Source of the DNA: Stereocaulon alpinum
Taxonomy: Eukaryota; Ascomycota; Lecanoromycetes; Lecanorales; Stereocaulaceae
Assembly: GCA_018257865.1 (NCBI GenBank)
Contig: JAEUBA010000015.1
Span: 186,001-250,000, forward strand
Direction of reading: 5' to 3'
Length of the DNA: 64,000 nucleotides
Positions 43,970-57,182 of this stretch are shown here, piece by piece (position 1 is the stretch's first letter; each line of letters opens with the position of its first letter). The translations under genes were made by a program, and so were the position numbers. The notes beneath the pieces are model-generated. The model did no database searches. It was not told where the DNA came from and worked only from the letters and a program-made list of their open reading frames with translations.

Positions 43970-46900
43970 CTACACCTCCTCTCTTTCGTCGTCCCATCCC
44001 CCTTTCTCAAGCAGATACCCCCTCACCTTCTCCCTCGCCTCCATCAAGTCCCTACCCAAGGCGTCGTCCCATTGCCCCTCTACAACGCCCACCTTCTCCT
44101 GCAAATCTTCGGTCAGCTTCGCCTCCTCTCTCCTCTGCTCCTCATCAGCAGCCCATGATGCATCCCTTCCATGCGCGTCGACTCTACATCTCGCAATCAG
44201 AGCGTGCGAGCGGATCTCATGTAGGAGGCAGAACAAGTTGATCTGCGATTCGATGGACTGATAGGTGCTCTTTTCCGCGTGACCGAGAAGTGAGTAGAGG
44301 TATTGCATTGGATGTTCATAGTAGCTCGGGTTTTCGTCGTATTCACTAGCAGGAATACGAATCTCGAAGCCGTCGAGATTGGTGGGGATCTTGTGTAGAA
44401 CGTCGAGCAACGAAGGGGCAATATCCCAGAAAGCGGAAAGTTGGACCTCGACGCCTCGGGTAACATTGTTCTCGATAACGGAGAGGAATGCTTGAGCTCG
44501 GGTATAGACGGCCTGCTCAAATGTAATCCGGCGTTCCTGCGCGTCTTTCGCAAAGAAAGACTCTGCTTCTGCATATTTTGTTTGGTTATGCGCTTGCTCG
44601 TATGGCAGGAGGACGATGATTTTGTATTTGTCGTTACGTTCGCTAAACAGATCATAGATTCGATGGTGGAGGGTCTCCCGGGCTTCAAACAGCCATTTCA
44701 ATTGAGTCAGCTTCTCTAGCAATTCAGGTTGTCCGTCGCCTTCTTCTTGAGGCAGGTTCGGGCTGTGTGATTGAGCATCGGAAAAGAGGCGGCTGCTCAA
44801 CGTATCAAGCGAGGAATTCGCTAGATTGATGCGCTCGGTGAAGATAGAGTGCAACGGTGTGAGAACAGTATTTTGGAAGACATCAAAGTCAGCTTGAGCG
44901 ACCTCTTTTTCAGACTTCGAGATCTTTGCTTCAAGCTCTATGTCGGCTTCGTCAAATTGATCTTGTGACATTTCGCCATGCTCTATTCGAAATTCGATAT
45001 CCTGCCTGTGTATTGACCGCTGATGCTTGCACCATGACTCCGCCCGCTGTCTTTGAACGAGTATTTGGGAGCGATAAGATTCTCTAATGGCTTCTGCTTC
45101 TTCCTTTTCATTAAGACAGCGCACCACGGACCTTATCTCGGCAAGATCTGGGTGGCTATTGCTGACAGCCGGATGGTGTCGGGGGTACGGAGGTGGTAGC
45201 GTCACAAATCTGGAAATGTCAAGACTCCTTGGATCTGGTGTATACGGGGCCGATAAAGGCGTTGGCGGATGATAAGGTGGGTAAGGGACTGATGATGCAT
45301 CCTCTTCATGCCAGCCAACTTTCTCTGGAGGATATTCTTCAGGCCCGTACGACAGCTGCTGGCTTGCGTCTTGTCGTTGCCACCGCCCATCGCTAGCAGA
45401 GCTTGACTGTATGTTGTCCCCAAACGCAAGCGAGTTGCGACTTTCCAGAGGTACGCCCATGTACTTAGATTCCCGCTTCGATCTTTCGAGAACCTTGAAA
45501 GCATCATTGTTGGAAGCGTCGCCAGACCGAGACTGATCTTCCCACCAGCGGCTAGGTGCTCTGCCTCGAGAGTCCATCTCATCGAGGCCTGTCACAATAC
45601 TCATGCTTGCGATCGGCGAAAGACTCGGTATGAAGTCTTTCATCCAGGTGCTTTCTGGCCGATGTTGGATGCTGCTATTTGTTGTGGCGCTACTGGGAGA
45701 TTCGTGTTTTCGACTAACTGGCGAAGACCTCCCCTGGGAAGACGAGTCTGCTAGAGCGCTCGATGCGATGCTGGTCCTTTTAGATGTCTCCGTTCCTGAA
45801 AGATTTTGCTCTCTCGAGCTGTTTTCCATGTTTGGATGCCTGAAAAAGTCTTGCGTTAATTCGTCAACATCGATGTCTTCCTCGTCAAAAACAGATGCAT
45901 ACTGCTCTCTACGAATTCTAGACTCGGCATTGATATATTGAACAAAGAGATCAAGTCTCTCTGAATCACTTCTGGCGCCTGCTTCGCGTTCTATAAAGAT
46001 GCGATGACGCTCGATGGCACGACCAGCAAAGGCATTTGGTCTTTCAGGGCCTAAAAGGTCAGCCGTTGGCTGTTGGGCTGCCCTGGTCAAAGGCGTCAAC
46101 GGTATCTGCATCGAATCGTTAGAGTTTGGCATGTGCAAAAGGTGAGACACTGGACATTGATCAGGCCCTGGCGCAGCGATCAAAGAGAGTGATCTTTGAG
46201 ATGCTCTTGGGTCAGGCGAGAGAGGCATCGAGAAAAGCTTGGGTGGCAGCGGAGGCGACGCTCCTATCTCAATTGAGGTATCGGAAAATGTGTCTCTTGA
46301 CGGCGAGAATAAAGGTGTGGATGCAGAGGCTGAGAAGCGTTGCGAGCGGCTAGATTCTGGCTGGGGCGTAGCGTTCGAGGTTGCGAAAGATACAGCTTTA
46401 GAAGACGTACTCTTGACATCTGCACTGTTTAACGCACCGTCCAAACTTTGCATACTCTTGCCGCTCTTAGGAGTCGATTGTGAGAGCATTCTTCGTCTCG
46501 CTTCCCGTGACGAAGGAGCTGGTAGGACTAAGTCCATAGGCTTCACAGTTTCGAAACTCTCCGCATATGGGCCAGCACTATCCGGTGAGATCGTGGAGTC
46601 CTCGACTGCTCTACCCTTGCCATTTCGACTTTCACTGCGCCGCTCCCTAATGCCTTTGGCACTTCGATTTCGCACGGCAGGGCTGCGAAACAGTCCACTT
46701 GTCGAAGAGTCTCTGCGCATGTGTGCTGCGCTGACTCCTGTTGTTGTCTGTGGATAGTCGAAGCCGGATCTCCTTTTGTGTAATATACTGCCAGTATCGA
46801 TATGTAGTGCTTTCGGGCCCGTGGACTGCTGGCTTTGTCCGTTATCCCCGTTAACGACCTCTTCCTCCCTCCAATCCGCTGGAGTGGGCGGTACGGTATC

Positions 46901-48080
46901 GAGAGTTGTTCCATTCCCTGGTGGACGTCTGGCGCGTAGTGGAAGAGTGGGTGTCGATCTATTGATAGGACTCTCGGACGGTCTGTCTAAACTTTGTGAA
47001 CGAGCAGCTGCAGGTGGCGGACCAGGCGGTGGTGGAGGTAGTGGCATCCCAGGTTCCCATGTAACAGGGCTCGGCGAGTGGCTAGCTAAACGCGAAGAGC
47101 TTGCAGAGAGACCTAATGCGCTAGTTGAGGCCGCTCTTCGTGCAGTGGGCGCACGTACCGCAGGACCACTGTGACTGGCTTCTGGGGCTTGAGCAAGCAA
47201 CTGGGCCGTGTGTACTTGGAGTACATCAATTGCGTTAACAGGCGACACTGGGTTCTGGCCCTTGCCTCTGGAGGTTAATGTAGAGAGTAGTCGATCTGTA
47301 TGGTTCTTGGATGAAGATCGAACTCGTCGACCTTGTGTAGCAGGCGGTGGAGGAGGGAAGCTTGGCGCTGCAGAGGCGTTGGGAGAATCATTCGGAGTTG
47401 TGGGCTCACGGAGAACAGGTGATGGGCCTTGTGGGTACCGAGAGACGAAGTCAGGCGACAACGTCGTGGCAGCGCTGACTGGCGTACCGTAGTGTGAAGA
47501 GTCAGTACCAGGCGACGTAGTAGAGGAGGGAGAGATGAGATCAACGGGACGGCGTGGCGAGTCTTGGGACTCCCCATCTCGGCGCGGAGAATAGGGTGGA
47601 GGTGGGGAAGCGACGGGCTCTAGGATGGTCTCGGTCAGTTAAGGTTGATTGTATTGTAGTAGGCTCCCTACCATCGGGTCCCACAGGTTGTGGCGCGAAC
47701 ACTGTTGTCCTCGACGATTGACCTCTTGTTAACCTCGTTGCAGAGACGGGCGTCTCGTTGCCCACCGGTCCCCATTGCTGAGGATTGTATGACGAACTGA
47801 AGCCAGACTGTGACCGAAAAGTCATAGGTGATGTTCCCCTCATTGCACCACCCGGGGAGGTAGGAATGGCAGACAACGGGTATCCGGAGGCAGCAAACGG
47901 ACTGCTCAGGGAAGTTGTAGATATTGGAGTCTGAGAGATGGCTCCGACACCGAAACCTGCACGAGCATTTCCCAGACTGGTCGTAAGGAGGTTTGGAGGT
48001 TGAACAGCATGCTGGCGGCGCCGTGGAGATGGTGCTATTCCTGACGATGCTGAGACAGCATAGTTGTGCGGAGTAGTCAT
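43970..48080 (-). CDS. large Ser/Pro-rich disordered protein with C-terminal coiled coil
   Basis: Two exons, 48080-47672 and 47619-43970 (52-base intron, phase 1), give 1352 residues. The N-terminal two thirds is low-complexity and disordered: Ser/Pro/Thr-rich, with poly-Pro runs (PPPPPGPPPA) and many potential phosphosites, starting MTTPHNYAVSASSGIAPSPR. From about residue 650 there is a conserved-looking block (NAFAGRAIERHRIFIEREAG, then LFVQYINAESRIRREQYASV). The last 350 residues are helical and coiled coil (EEAEAIRESYRSQILVQRQR; DDALGRDLMEAREKVRGYLL). I recognise it as a conserved filamentous-fungal protein without an assigned function. PPP runs could bind SH3 or profilin partners. Gene structure is well supported; function unknown. 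Confidence 0.82.
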
Positions 48081-49115
48081 TTTAGGCGCGACAAAGCAGA
48101 GGCCTACCGGGAGGCCTCTGGAGCTGTTGGCTATTGCATTGGCACAGTGCAGGCGTGATGAAACGAAGGAATGATCCTCATGAATGACAGCAGCTCAACC
48201 AGTGTCAAAAGGCATGGACTGGTGTATGATAGTCCCATGCGCATGTGCATGGAGCCGTGCAAGGTACAAGGTGCATGGCTTGTGCTCGATCTAAAGAGTG
48301 CCAGCTTCCAGTGTGCCAATCTCAGGTCGCAATTGGCTGCAGCGGTCCAGATCACATTGTGCTGTGGGAGGCTGATCTATTTCCTGCATCACTAAGACTG
48401 AGTCGGGGCTGTCGGGGGGATGTTTGAGACAGAAGGAGTTTAGGCGGTCACGATGGCGGATTGAGGTTGGCGAATAGGGTCGTAATTCACAGCGGACGGG
48501 CGCTTACGAAACCTTGTCGGCCGCATCCTTGGATGCATGCTGCTACTGCATCGCACCACATCACCATATCAACTCAATCGCTGGACCTTGAAACGAAACA
48601 GATGGAAAGTTGTAATATCTTCGTTTCGACTACAGCCATCTTTCGTAGCACGTTCTGAAACTCGCGAATTCAGAGAACTTCACAGTCAGAGTTGCTGAGA
48701 AACGCAATTTGAATGAAGTCTATAATTAGTAGCAACTACTAGGCATGTCTATTGATACATGTGGTAGTGGGATAGGCCCTTTAAGTTGTCATATTCCACG
48801 GCCACGCGGATAAGCCTACCTCACGCTGAGCTGTAAAATATGCCAGACTGCAACGAACCTCTATATTACATGACCCTATGCGCGAAACCGAAAGAAATAT
48901 TGATTGTGCATTAACATGCCATTGAAGGCCCCTGTCCAGGCACCCTGTCAGCTCAACTGTCAGAGAGGTGTCATGAGCCGTGAAAGAATTGAATCTATGC
49001 TGTGGTGGGACAGAGGGGAAAACGAAGTCTTGAAGTATGCTGAATGTGGAGGCCGGAAATCGTCGGTTTGTTCGAATCAATCGATCGATGATGGCTCAGT
49101 TTGAAGGAAAGCATC
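48081..49115. other. intergenic region, no gene seen
   Basis: About 1 kb between two minus-strand genes. The open frames on both strands overlap each other and lack family features. Confidence 0.45.
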
Positions 49116-51588
49116 CTATGAAGTAGCTGCCTCGCCTTCGCCTCCGTTTGTTTGCTGGTCTGATGGCACACCCTCTTGAGCTGCGCCATCAACACCTTGT
49201 GTCTTGACATAATCCTGGAACACTGCAAGCGCCTCATCGACTTTCTCGCGTAATTTATCATTGTCATCGATCCTAAACTGTTAGCTTTGGGAGTGATCCA
49301 TAATGAAGAGAAACTTACAAAGACATCAATTCAGGGTTGTCCATTTCTAAGAGCATACCAGTGATCTTGCCCGCTAATTCAGGCTGCATGACCTGGATCT
49401 TTGGGTAGATGGCTTCGCCAAGCAATTGCTTTTGTTGATTTGGAGGTGCCGCGGCAAGAGCCTCAAGTTGTGCTGATGGCCCAGCTCCTTGCGAGGGACC
49501 CATACCTTGAGTGCTTGCTCCAAACCCAGCAGGCCCACGACCTTGCTGCGGGAAGCCGCCCATTTGTCCTGGTTGCATACCCATATTCATTCCCATACCA
49601 CCGCGCCCAGGTTGATTCGGGAACTGCTGAGGACGGCCGTCTCTTCCACGCATGCTCGGAAGCCCCATCATTTGCGGTGGCATTCCTTGCATGCCTTGCA
49701 TGCCCTGCATCTGCCCACGACCAGCTTGTCCACGACCACCCAATGTAGCTTGCACCTGGGCTAAAGCTTGAGGATATGCCATGCCGGTAGGGAAGCCGCC
49801 GGGACCGCCTTGAGGCATTGCACCGAAGGGCATCTGGCCAGGCATTCCGAAGGCATTGGGAGGCATCTGCTGTCCACCACGCCCGCCTTGCTGAGCCTGC
49901 ATGCCAGGGAACTGACCAGCTTGGCTACCTTGCATGCCTGGTAGCATCATGCCCTGCTGGGGTCCGAATGGAATCCCACCACGGCGTGCGGCGTTAGGCG
50001 CAACCATCCCAGGCTGCTGGCCGGGACCAAAGAACATTGCTGGTTGCATGAAAGGTTGTTGAGGCATTCCTGCTGCTGCTGCTGCTTGCTGCATGCGAAG
50101 AGCGTTTCGAGCTTGGATGCTCTGTTCCAGCTGTGTCTTTCGAACATCCTTTCGCATAGCGACGGCAACGTACAGGGGCTTGCCGTTTACCATTTTTTGG
50201 TGGTATTCACTGACAGCTTTCGTAGCTTCGTCGGCATTGCTGAAGCATACGAATCCAAACCCCTTGCTCTTGCCAAGTGGTCGCTTGGACTTGGAGTCCT
50301 TCTTCGTGTCGTCGTCCTTGCCATCATCCTTTCTGTCGCTGTCTTCCTCATTCCCCTCTTTATCCGAATCCTTTTTGTTTTCCTTGTCCTTCTCACTATC
50401 AGGCGACTCGCTTCTCTCGGGTCCAGTATCGCGCATAACCTTCGCCGAGGTAACGGTACCGGCGCCTGCGAAAATCTCGCGAAGCTTCTCATCGTCGACA
50501 TCATCATCTAGGTTCTTGACATATAGATTCACTCCTTGGTATTTGGATGCTTTCTCCTGACGAGCGGCCTCGTGCTGCTTCCGTAGCTCCTCCTCACGCT
50601 CAGACTTCTTCTGCGCACGTCCCACGTAGAGGACTTGGCCTTTGAAGTCTTTGTTGTGAAGCGCTTCGACAGCAGTGGCCGCGTCCTCGTGTTTGACGTA
50701 GTTCACGAAACCGAACCCTCGGCTCTTGCCTGATTCCGGCTCTCTAGCGATTGAAGCTGAAGTAACATCGCCATATTTCTCAAAGAGTTTTCGGAAGTCG
50801 GCGTCCGTCACCTCAGGCTCGATATTCTTGACGTAGATGTTGGTGAAGTTTGCCTTCATCTCGTCGAATTTGCTGTCACGGTCCTTCCTTGGGATGTGAT
50901 GACCCACGAAAACCTTCTTCTCATTTAGCAACATGCCGTTGACGGACTTGATGGCGTTTGTAGCACCCTCCGCAGTTTCATAGTGGACGAAGCCGTAGCC
51001 CTTGGAATTGCCGAATTCGTCTTGTGCGACCTTGCAACTAAGAATATTTCCGAAGGAAGCAAAGGTGTCGTGCAAGGCTTTGTTGTCAATAGCAGTGTCC
51101 AGATTCTTAATGAAGACATTACCTTGGCCAGTCTTACGCAAGGCAGGATCGCGTTGAGACCACATGATACGGCAAGGACGGCCTTTGATGACTGTGTAAT
51201 TCAGCTCTTCCATAGCGCGCTCCCCGTCCGCGGTGTTGTTGTAGTTGACGTAGGCATAGCCGAGGGAGCGACGAGTGACAGCGTCACGACACACACGGAT
51301 CGAGGCAACTTGGCCAATGGAGGAGAAGAGCTCAAAAAGCATAGCTTCAGTCACCGCGGGGTCGAGTTCACCAACGTACAATGAAGCAGAGTGTGGCTGA
51401 TTGTTCCCGCCTGGAGCTGCAGAGCTTGGAGTCTGGAGGGAGTCCGGGTCGTTGGGAGACTGGCTCCCACCAACACTTGTATCAATGCCGTTGGGCATAC
51501 CACCGTTGGTGGCAGTGTTCGGTTTGTCATCGATGGAGAGCTTCTCGAGCGATGGGGGCGTTGAGCCTGTAGTTGCTTCGGTAGACAT
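49116..51588 (-). CDS. PAB1: polyadenylate-binding protein
   Basis: Two exons, 51588-49319 and 49272-49116 (46-base intron, spliced within the MLLE domain), give 808 residues. It binds mRNA poly(A) tails in the cytoplasm and promotes translation and mRNA stability. Order: acidic/Thr-rich N-terminus, four RRMs (SLYVGELDPAVTEAMLFELF; NVFIKNLDTAIDNKALHDTF; NIYVKNIEPEVTDADFRKLF; NLYVKNLDDDVDDEKLREIF), a long Met/Gly/Gln/Pro-rich linker, and the C-terminal MLLE peptide-binding domain (GEAIYPKIQVMQPELAGKIT, then MLLEMDNPELMSLIDDNDKL). RRM4 carries an inserted Asp/Glu/Lys-rich stretch of about 50 residues between RNP2 and RNP1, as in other filamentous ascomycetes. I start at the ATG before STEATTGSTPPS; the frame is open upstream to 51831 but is only leader. 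Confidence 0.96.
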
Positions 51589-53434
51589 GATGATGGTGTT
51601 CTCTAGATAAGAAACAGTCAGCAAGTTGCTTCTCAGCCTCGGCGCCAATACATGACTCTGGCGGTGGGTCTGGTGATACGACAACGTGAGAAAAGGGAGT
51701 TGGGAGGAGGACGTACAGAGAAGGTTGGAATCTGAGGATGGAGTCGAGACGTAAAGGAAGTCAAAGACACTGTTAGATGAAGAAACGTTAGCTATGGGTG
51801 AGAAAGAGTAAATGAGGCTGTTGACATGCACGGCTCCCGATTTTAGAAGGTGTGCCTGTGAGCCTGTGAAGTGAGAAAGTGGTCAGGTGACACTTACACA
51901 GCTTGTTTTGCTGATGGTTTTCCAGTGATTTTCAAGTTTTTTTCTGTTGTCACGAGGGTTTTCCGGTGGGGGGAGTGTGCAGGTGTACGGAACTTGGACG
52001 ATGTATGTTTCCGAAGGGGTGTGAGTTGTAGTGTTTAAGAGTCGCTTGAGCTGGGAAAAAAAAGATAATTCTCTAGCGTGGTAGCACTAGCGTGTAATGA
52101 CAGCCGAAGATTTGCCTGCAGCTGCGCTCGTGCAAGGAGGGAGTTGTTCCTCCCTTCTACAGCTTTCTGGGACGACGTTGCTATGCCAAATCGAGTGAGT
52201 ACATCCAGTACCATATATACCTACGCGTATCAAGGGAAGGCGCTCTTTTAAGGACGTATTCCTTTCACAAGACCAAAGCCTGCGCCTTTGTCTATCTTGT
52301 GCGGAGCAGAAAGATCCGGACAAAGCGTCGTACCAAAGTCCCTCTGGTATTTCAACAATAAGTGCATAAAGAATGGGCGGTTGAGTATCAAGTGGACAAA
52401 CCTTGGGGTTGTGTTCTGGAATCATCCTCGGCTTTGGAACACGGGGACAGCCGGCCTGTCGACGCCATGCCTCGCATGCGTATGATGGATGTATGGAGAG
52501 AACGGGCTTCTGCTGCGATCTATCCTATGGTATCGCGTTATACGTGTACGTCTGACTTGCGCCTACTGTACTCTGAATTTACCTTCTTGGTGTCACTAGT
52601 AGCTCTGTCCTTCGCTTTTTAGGAGAGTAATGACAATTTGCGGTCACCGTTTGCCTCTTATATACGATACAAAACCGTTCACAGAAGCTCCAGGCAACCA
52701 CACACAATACTCGACCATTCTCGTTGCACTCATTCGAATCGGCGACTACAGCTTATGCCCTCCTTTTTACGCTTATGCACATAAGAATGGTGACTCCAGC
52801 CACCACTCGGAAGAGGTTTTTCTCAGCAATCTCTCATTCTCGCCAGGCTTTGTGAGCTAGACGCAGGCTTGTTAGCAATCTTGGCCAATTCTAATCTGTC
52901 ATCAAGATTAGGACATTGAACGATAGTCCACAGTATCATGTATGCGTTGAGTAAGGTCGGAACGATTCTGCAAGTGCAGGAAGACTATGCCGAAGAGGCA
53001 ACCTGGTAGTTCTCAACTAAGGCGATGGTAGAATAGACTACTTTACCTCAGGATCGTACGACTTACGAAGATCACATGGACATATTGGAGCTAGTAGGCA
53101 AATTTTGCATCCCATAAATAATCAGATAGCTTCATACCAAACATCACTTCCACTATCCGTGCAGTGAGCTTTCCAGGCGAGCAAGGCTTAGCCCTGGGAT
53201 ATCTAGGCACGCTTGACGGATGTAAGCCTTCGGATTTTAGCCCGCCAATATTCGATCTGCCATCCGTATCGAAACAGACGGAAGCAATTGCCTCTGCTAC
53301 CCAGGTCTTCAACGACGACGATTTCTTGTAGAACTCGCCTCTCAAGATGTCCCCTCAGAGTCGAAGTCTCTACATCTGTGACGACAACATCTCCATACAG
53401 CGCTAGTGGAGTCTACAGCGTCTTCATAGCACAA
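51589..53434. other. long leader/intergenic region between PAB1 and HUL5
   Basis: About 1.85 kb. Next to PAB1 the minus strand is pyrimidine-rich, as a highly expressed leader would be, and holds an A7 run (51937-51943 complement). PAB1 leaders in other fungi use oligo(A) for autoregulation, but seven A is weak. The rest has no supportable gene. The open frame at 53213 on the plus strand is the HUL5 frame extended upstream. Confidence 0.45.
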
Positions 53435-56400
53435 ATGTTTCCCTCTTTCACCGGCAGCGCGCGCCCACGGCGGCAAGTGAATCTATCGGGTCGCAACAAT
53501 AATCCTTTTGCTGCATTACCTGGCTCCCGGTCATCTTCATCCCCTCAGAGTACCCAGAATGCACTGGCTTTGGCTCAGCAGGAGCGGCTATTAAGGCAAC
53601 AGGAGAGGGAGCGCCCGCCTGCAGCGACAAGGATCCAGAAAACATGGCGAGGCCATAGAGAACGTAAGGAAGCTAAGAGATATTGGAGGTACGAGTGGGA
53701 CTACAAAGAAAGATGGGATCCGGAGAAGTTTCCTGCAGCACAAGGGCAGTCCTCCTGGCAGGCGGTGTCGGCCTCAACCCCATATACTTCGGAAGGAGAA
53801 TGCTTGAGCTCACTCAGACTGTTAACACAGTTCGCGTCTCCGCGAGATGAAGAGGATATGCAGCGGTTGTACTACTTCGCTTTAAGATACCTCCGCTCCA
53901 TTCCCGCGCAGTCTTCAAGCTGTCCTCCTGATGTACGGACACATCTTCTACTTCGGTTAGCGAAGCTTTCTCTTGCTGCGTTGAACTCAACGCAAATAAA
54001 GCAGCTGCCCTCCTTCGTTGTTGATAGCCTTCTAGCTCTCCTCCGCCACCTTGTTGCCACCATCCCAGAACAATTAGCTTCGTATTCCAATTATTCTTTC
54101 AGAACTCTGGCTGGAATTGCGATGGACCGTCAAAGCGAGGACATTGAATTGATCAAGGCTACTATTATTGGACTACTCAAGAGTGATACGTCACGAGATT
54201 TGTTGGTGTACGAGGGTTTTGCATGTGAATTCCTTACTATCGCCGAACTTCCCGTAATTCTTGGTAGTCTGGAAGACTTCGTCCGTGCGACCAAGTACGA
54301 AGCTCTTGCAAACACGCTGAATCAACTTCTATCACCATCATCACAGATCGACATATTACGTCTGAAGAGCCGGGAAAGTCTTCTCTGGCTACTAGCTTAC
54401 TTTATCTACTTTCGCCGCGGGGCATACTCAGAAAAGCACAGAACTACGGACCTGCCTGATGCTGAATACGTTAATATCGTTTCAAGACTTATTTCATTTC
54501 TTGCAGATGACATTGGCGCTCGAATCGATGCGACGGGTGATGTGTCCGTGACTGATAGCATCTCCACTTCCTCAGAGCGCACTGCGAAACCACTACCTAA
54601 CTTTGTGCGGTCCGAAATCTTGACATTGATCAATCAAGAAAATGTCAGTAGCCTTCTTGCCAATATAGACGTCGTACCCACTTTAGGCACTGGTACGACA
54701 GGAACGCCTAACGAGGCTTCTGCCGTTGCAAGTTATGCTTTAACTCTGCTCAGAGCTTTTCCACGCCGAGGTGATGAGATTCGCATGTGGCTTTATCGAG
54801 GTTCGACCTCAAGACAGGCTCACACCGCCCGTGCAGGTGCCAATATGCCAGCTATCAAATTTTTCTATAGAGCTACAAGCCGAACGAACATATTCGAAAA
54901 GATCAGCAAAGATCCTCATGAGACGGTCAGCATGCTGAGGCCAGATAAAGTCAGCCGCCAGGCGAACAAATTACCCGCGCTCACGACGGCGGAATCCAGA
55001 GATCAGCAGTGGCGGGTAGTTCTCCTCTTCTTAGAACTCTATACGTTCGTGCTCAAGGTCATGGATGACGAAGAATTCTTGTCTGGTACTCCAGAGTCTG
55101 AAAATCAATGGTCATGGACGAGGCAGAGCGCTCTGCCTCTTGATCAAGTGAAGAAATTGACCATTTTCTTGAAGAACCTCGCGTTCTCGATGCATTGGAA
55201 TACCACTGAGATCGCTGGGATCGAGGCAACGGAGGCCAAGACCAGCCTTGCTGAATATTTCGGCGGCAGCAAAACAGCACAGCCCGAAAAAGGCCAAGAC
55301 GAATTCCATGCCAAGTTCGCAGAGATGTCGGTTGCTGGCGTCAGTGGTATGACTCTAGGTTACATGAAGGGTATGGTGACTGGTGTACTTCGCATGGTCT
55401 ACGAACGAGAGTAAGTCACTGCTACATAAGCCCGATAGATCATATGTATCTAACACTGCACAGCTCGCGGCGGAAGTTTATGCCTAAGAATCATTGGCTG
55501 ATGACAAAATACTTTGAGATGGATCGATTTATAGCCGCTGTCGTAGCCGAAGAGGAGGAGAAGCACAAGATCGAGCAGTCTTATGAAGCTGATGGCGAAT
55601 TCAAGAACGATAATCAGGATGAAGACACCGATAGTGATGAACACTACCTTATTGGCACTCAGCATACGCAGCAAATCAGGAATGCAGCACGATTGAGACG
55701 GCAACAGCAGAAGGCGTCAAGGAAGAAATATCTACAGTCTGTAACACCGCGACTAGAGATCCTCCAGAACATGCCGTTTTTCATACCTTTCGCTACTCGA
55801 GTACAGATATTTCGCCAATTCGTGGCCTTAGATCAGATAAGGAGAAGAGGTACCTCTGATCCTGACGAGTGGAGGTTTACATTGATGAACTCTCCGGCAA
55901 TCAATAAGCACCGCGCCAAAGTTCGAAGAGAGAATATCTTCGATGATGCGTACGCTCAATTTTACGACCTAGGTGAAGGGCTCAAAGAACCTATTCAGAT
56001 CAGATTTGTAGACAAATTCGATACAGTCGAGGAGGGTATTGACGGCGGCGGCGTGACCAAGGAGTTCCTTACAAGCATCACTAACGAAGCCTTCGGGGCC
56101 AGTAATGGCTTAGAGGCACTATTCATCGAAAATGATCAACATCTGCTCTACCCAAACCCAGCCTCTATCGAGGAGAGGAAAGTGACTCTCCAGCAAGCTA
56201 TGGTCGATGAGAGATCTCCAGACTGGAAGGAGAACATCAGAGACCTCTCGAGAAGGTATGAATTTTTGGGACGAATCATTGGAAAGTGCCTCTACGAAGG
56301 GATACTTGTCGACATACATTTCGCACCTTTCTTTCTCCTTAAGTGGGCCTTGACTGGAGGCTCTGGGTCTCCAGGCAAAGACTCGGGCTACCGTGCCAAC

Positions 56401-57182
56401 CTCAACGATCTACGAGATCTCGACGAAGGCCTCTACCAAGGTTTAGTAAGTGACTCTTTCCCCTCGTAGTATCCATTACCTTGATTAGTACTTATACAAA
56501 TTACCAGCTCCAATTGAAAAACTACAACGGCAACGTCGAAGACGTTTTCTCGCTCAATTTCGCCGTAACAGACACCATCCGCATTTCCCCAACAGAAACA
56601 AAATCCATCACCCGCGAGCTGTGCAATAAAGGCGCCTCAATATCGGTCACCAATGAGAACCGCCCCCTGTACATCGCCTACATTGCCAAACATCGCCTAC
56701 AGGCGCAGCCTTTAGCGCAGACATCCGCATTTCTGAAAGGCCTCGGCACCATTATATCGCCCTCATGGCTAAGCATGTTCAATCAGTCCGAGCTCCAAAC
56801 CCTTGTCGGCGGTGCCAGCACCGATATCAATGTCTCGGACCTCAGAGCAAATACTCAATACGGTGGCATATACGCCATCGGGGACGATGGCATTGAGCAC
56901 CCGTCTGTACAGATGTTCTGGAAGGTCATGGAGAGCTTGGATGACGTAGATAGGAAGAAGGTGCTAAAGTTTGTGACGAGCACGCCAAGAGCACCGTTGC
57001 TGGGATTTGGCAACCTCAACCCAAGATTCAGCATTAGAGATAGCGGCTCTGATCAAACTAGGCTGCCCAGCACAAGCACCTGTGTCAACTTACTAAAGCT
57101 GCCCGTCTACAGGGATGAGAAAGTGTTGAAGGAGAGGTTGCTGTACAGTGTTAATTCCGGAGCCGGGTTTAATCTCAGCTAA
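53435..57182 (+). CDS. HUL5: HECT-type E3 ubiquitin ligase (Hul5/UBE3C-like)
   Basis: Three exons, 53435-55410, 55464-56445 and 56508-57182, give 1210 residues. Proteasome-associated E4/E3 ligase that extends ubiquitin chains in quality control. After the N-terminus (MFPSFTGSARPRRQVNLSG) there is an IQ motif (ATRIQKTWRGHRERKEAKR), a long helical region, then the HECT domain: IRFVDKFDTVEEGIDGGGVT, then KEFLTSITNEAFGASNG, then EFLGRIIGKCLYEGILVDIH. The C-lobe has the catalytic Cys in LPSTSTCVNLLKLPVY and the family ending NSGAGFNLS. The IQ motif followed by HECT is the UBE3C/Hul5 architecture. I start at the ATG after the divergent upstream leader because the MFPSFTG start is conserved; the open frame extends to 53213. 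Confidence 0.95.
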
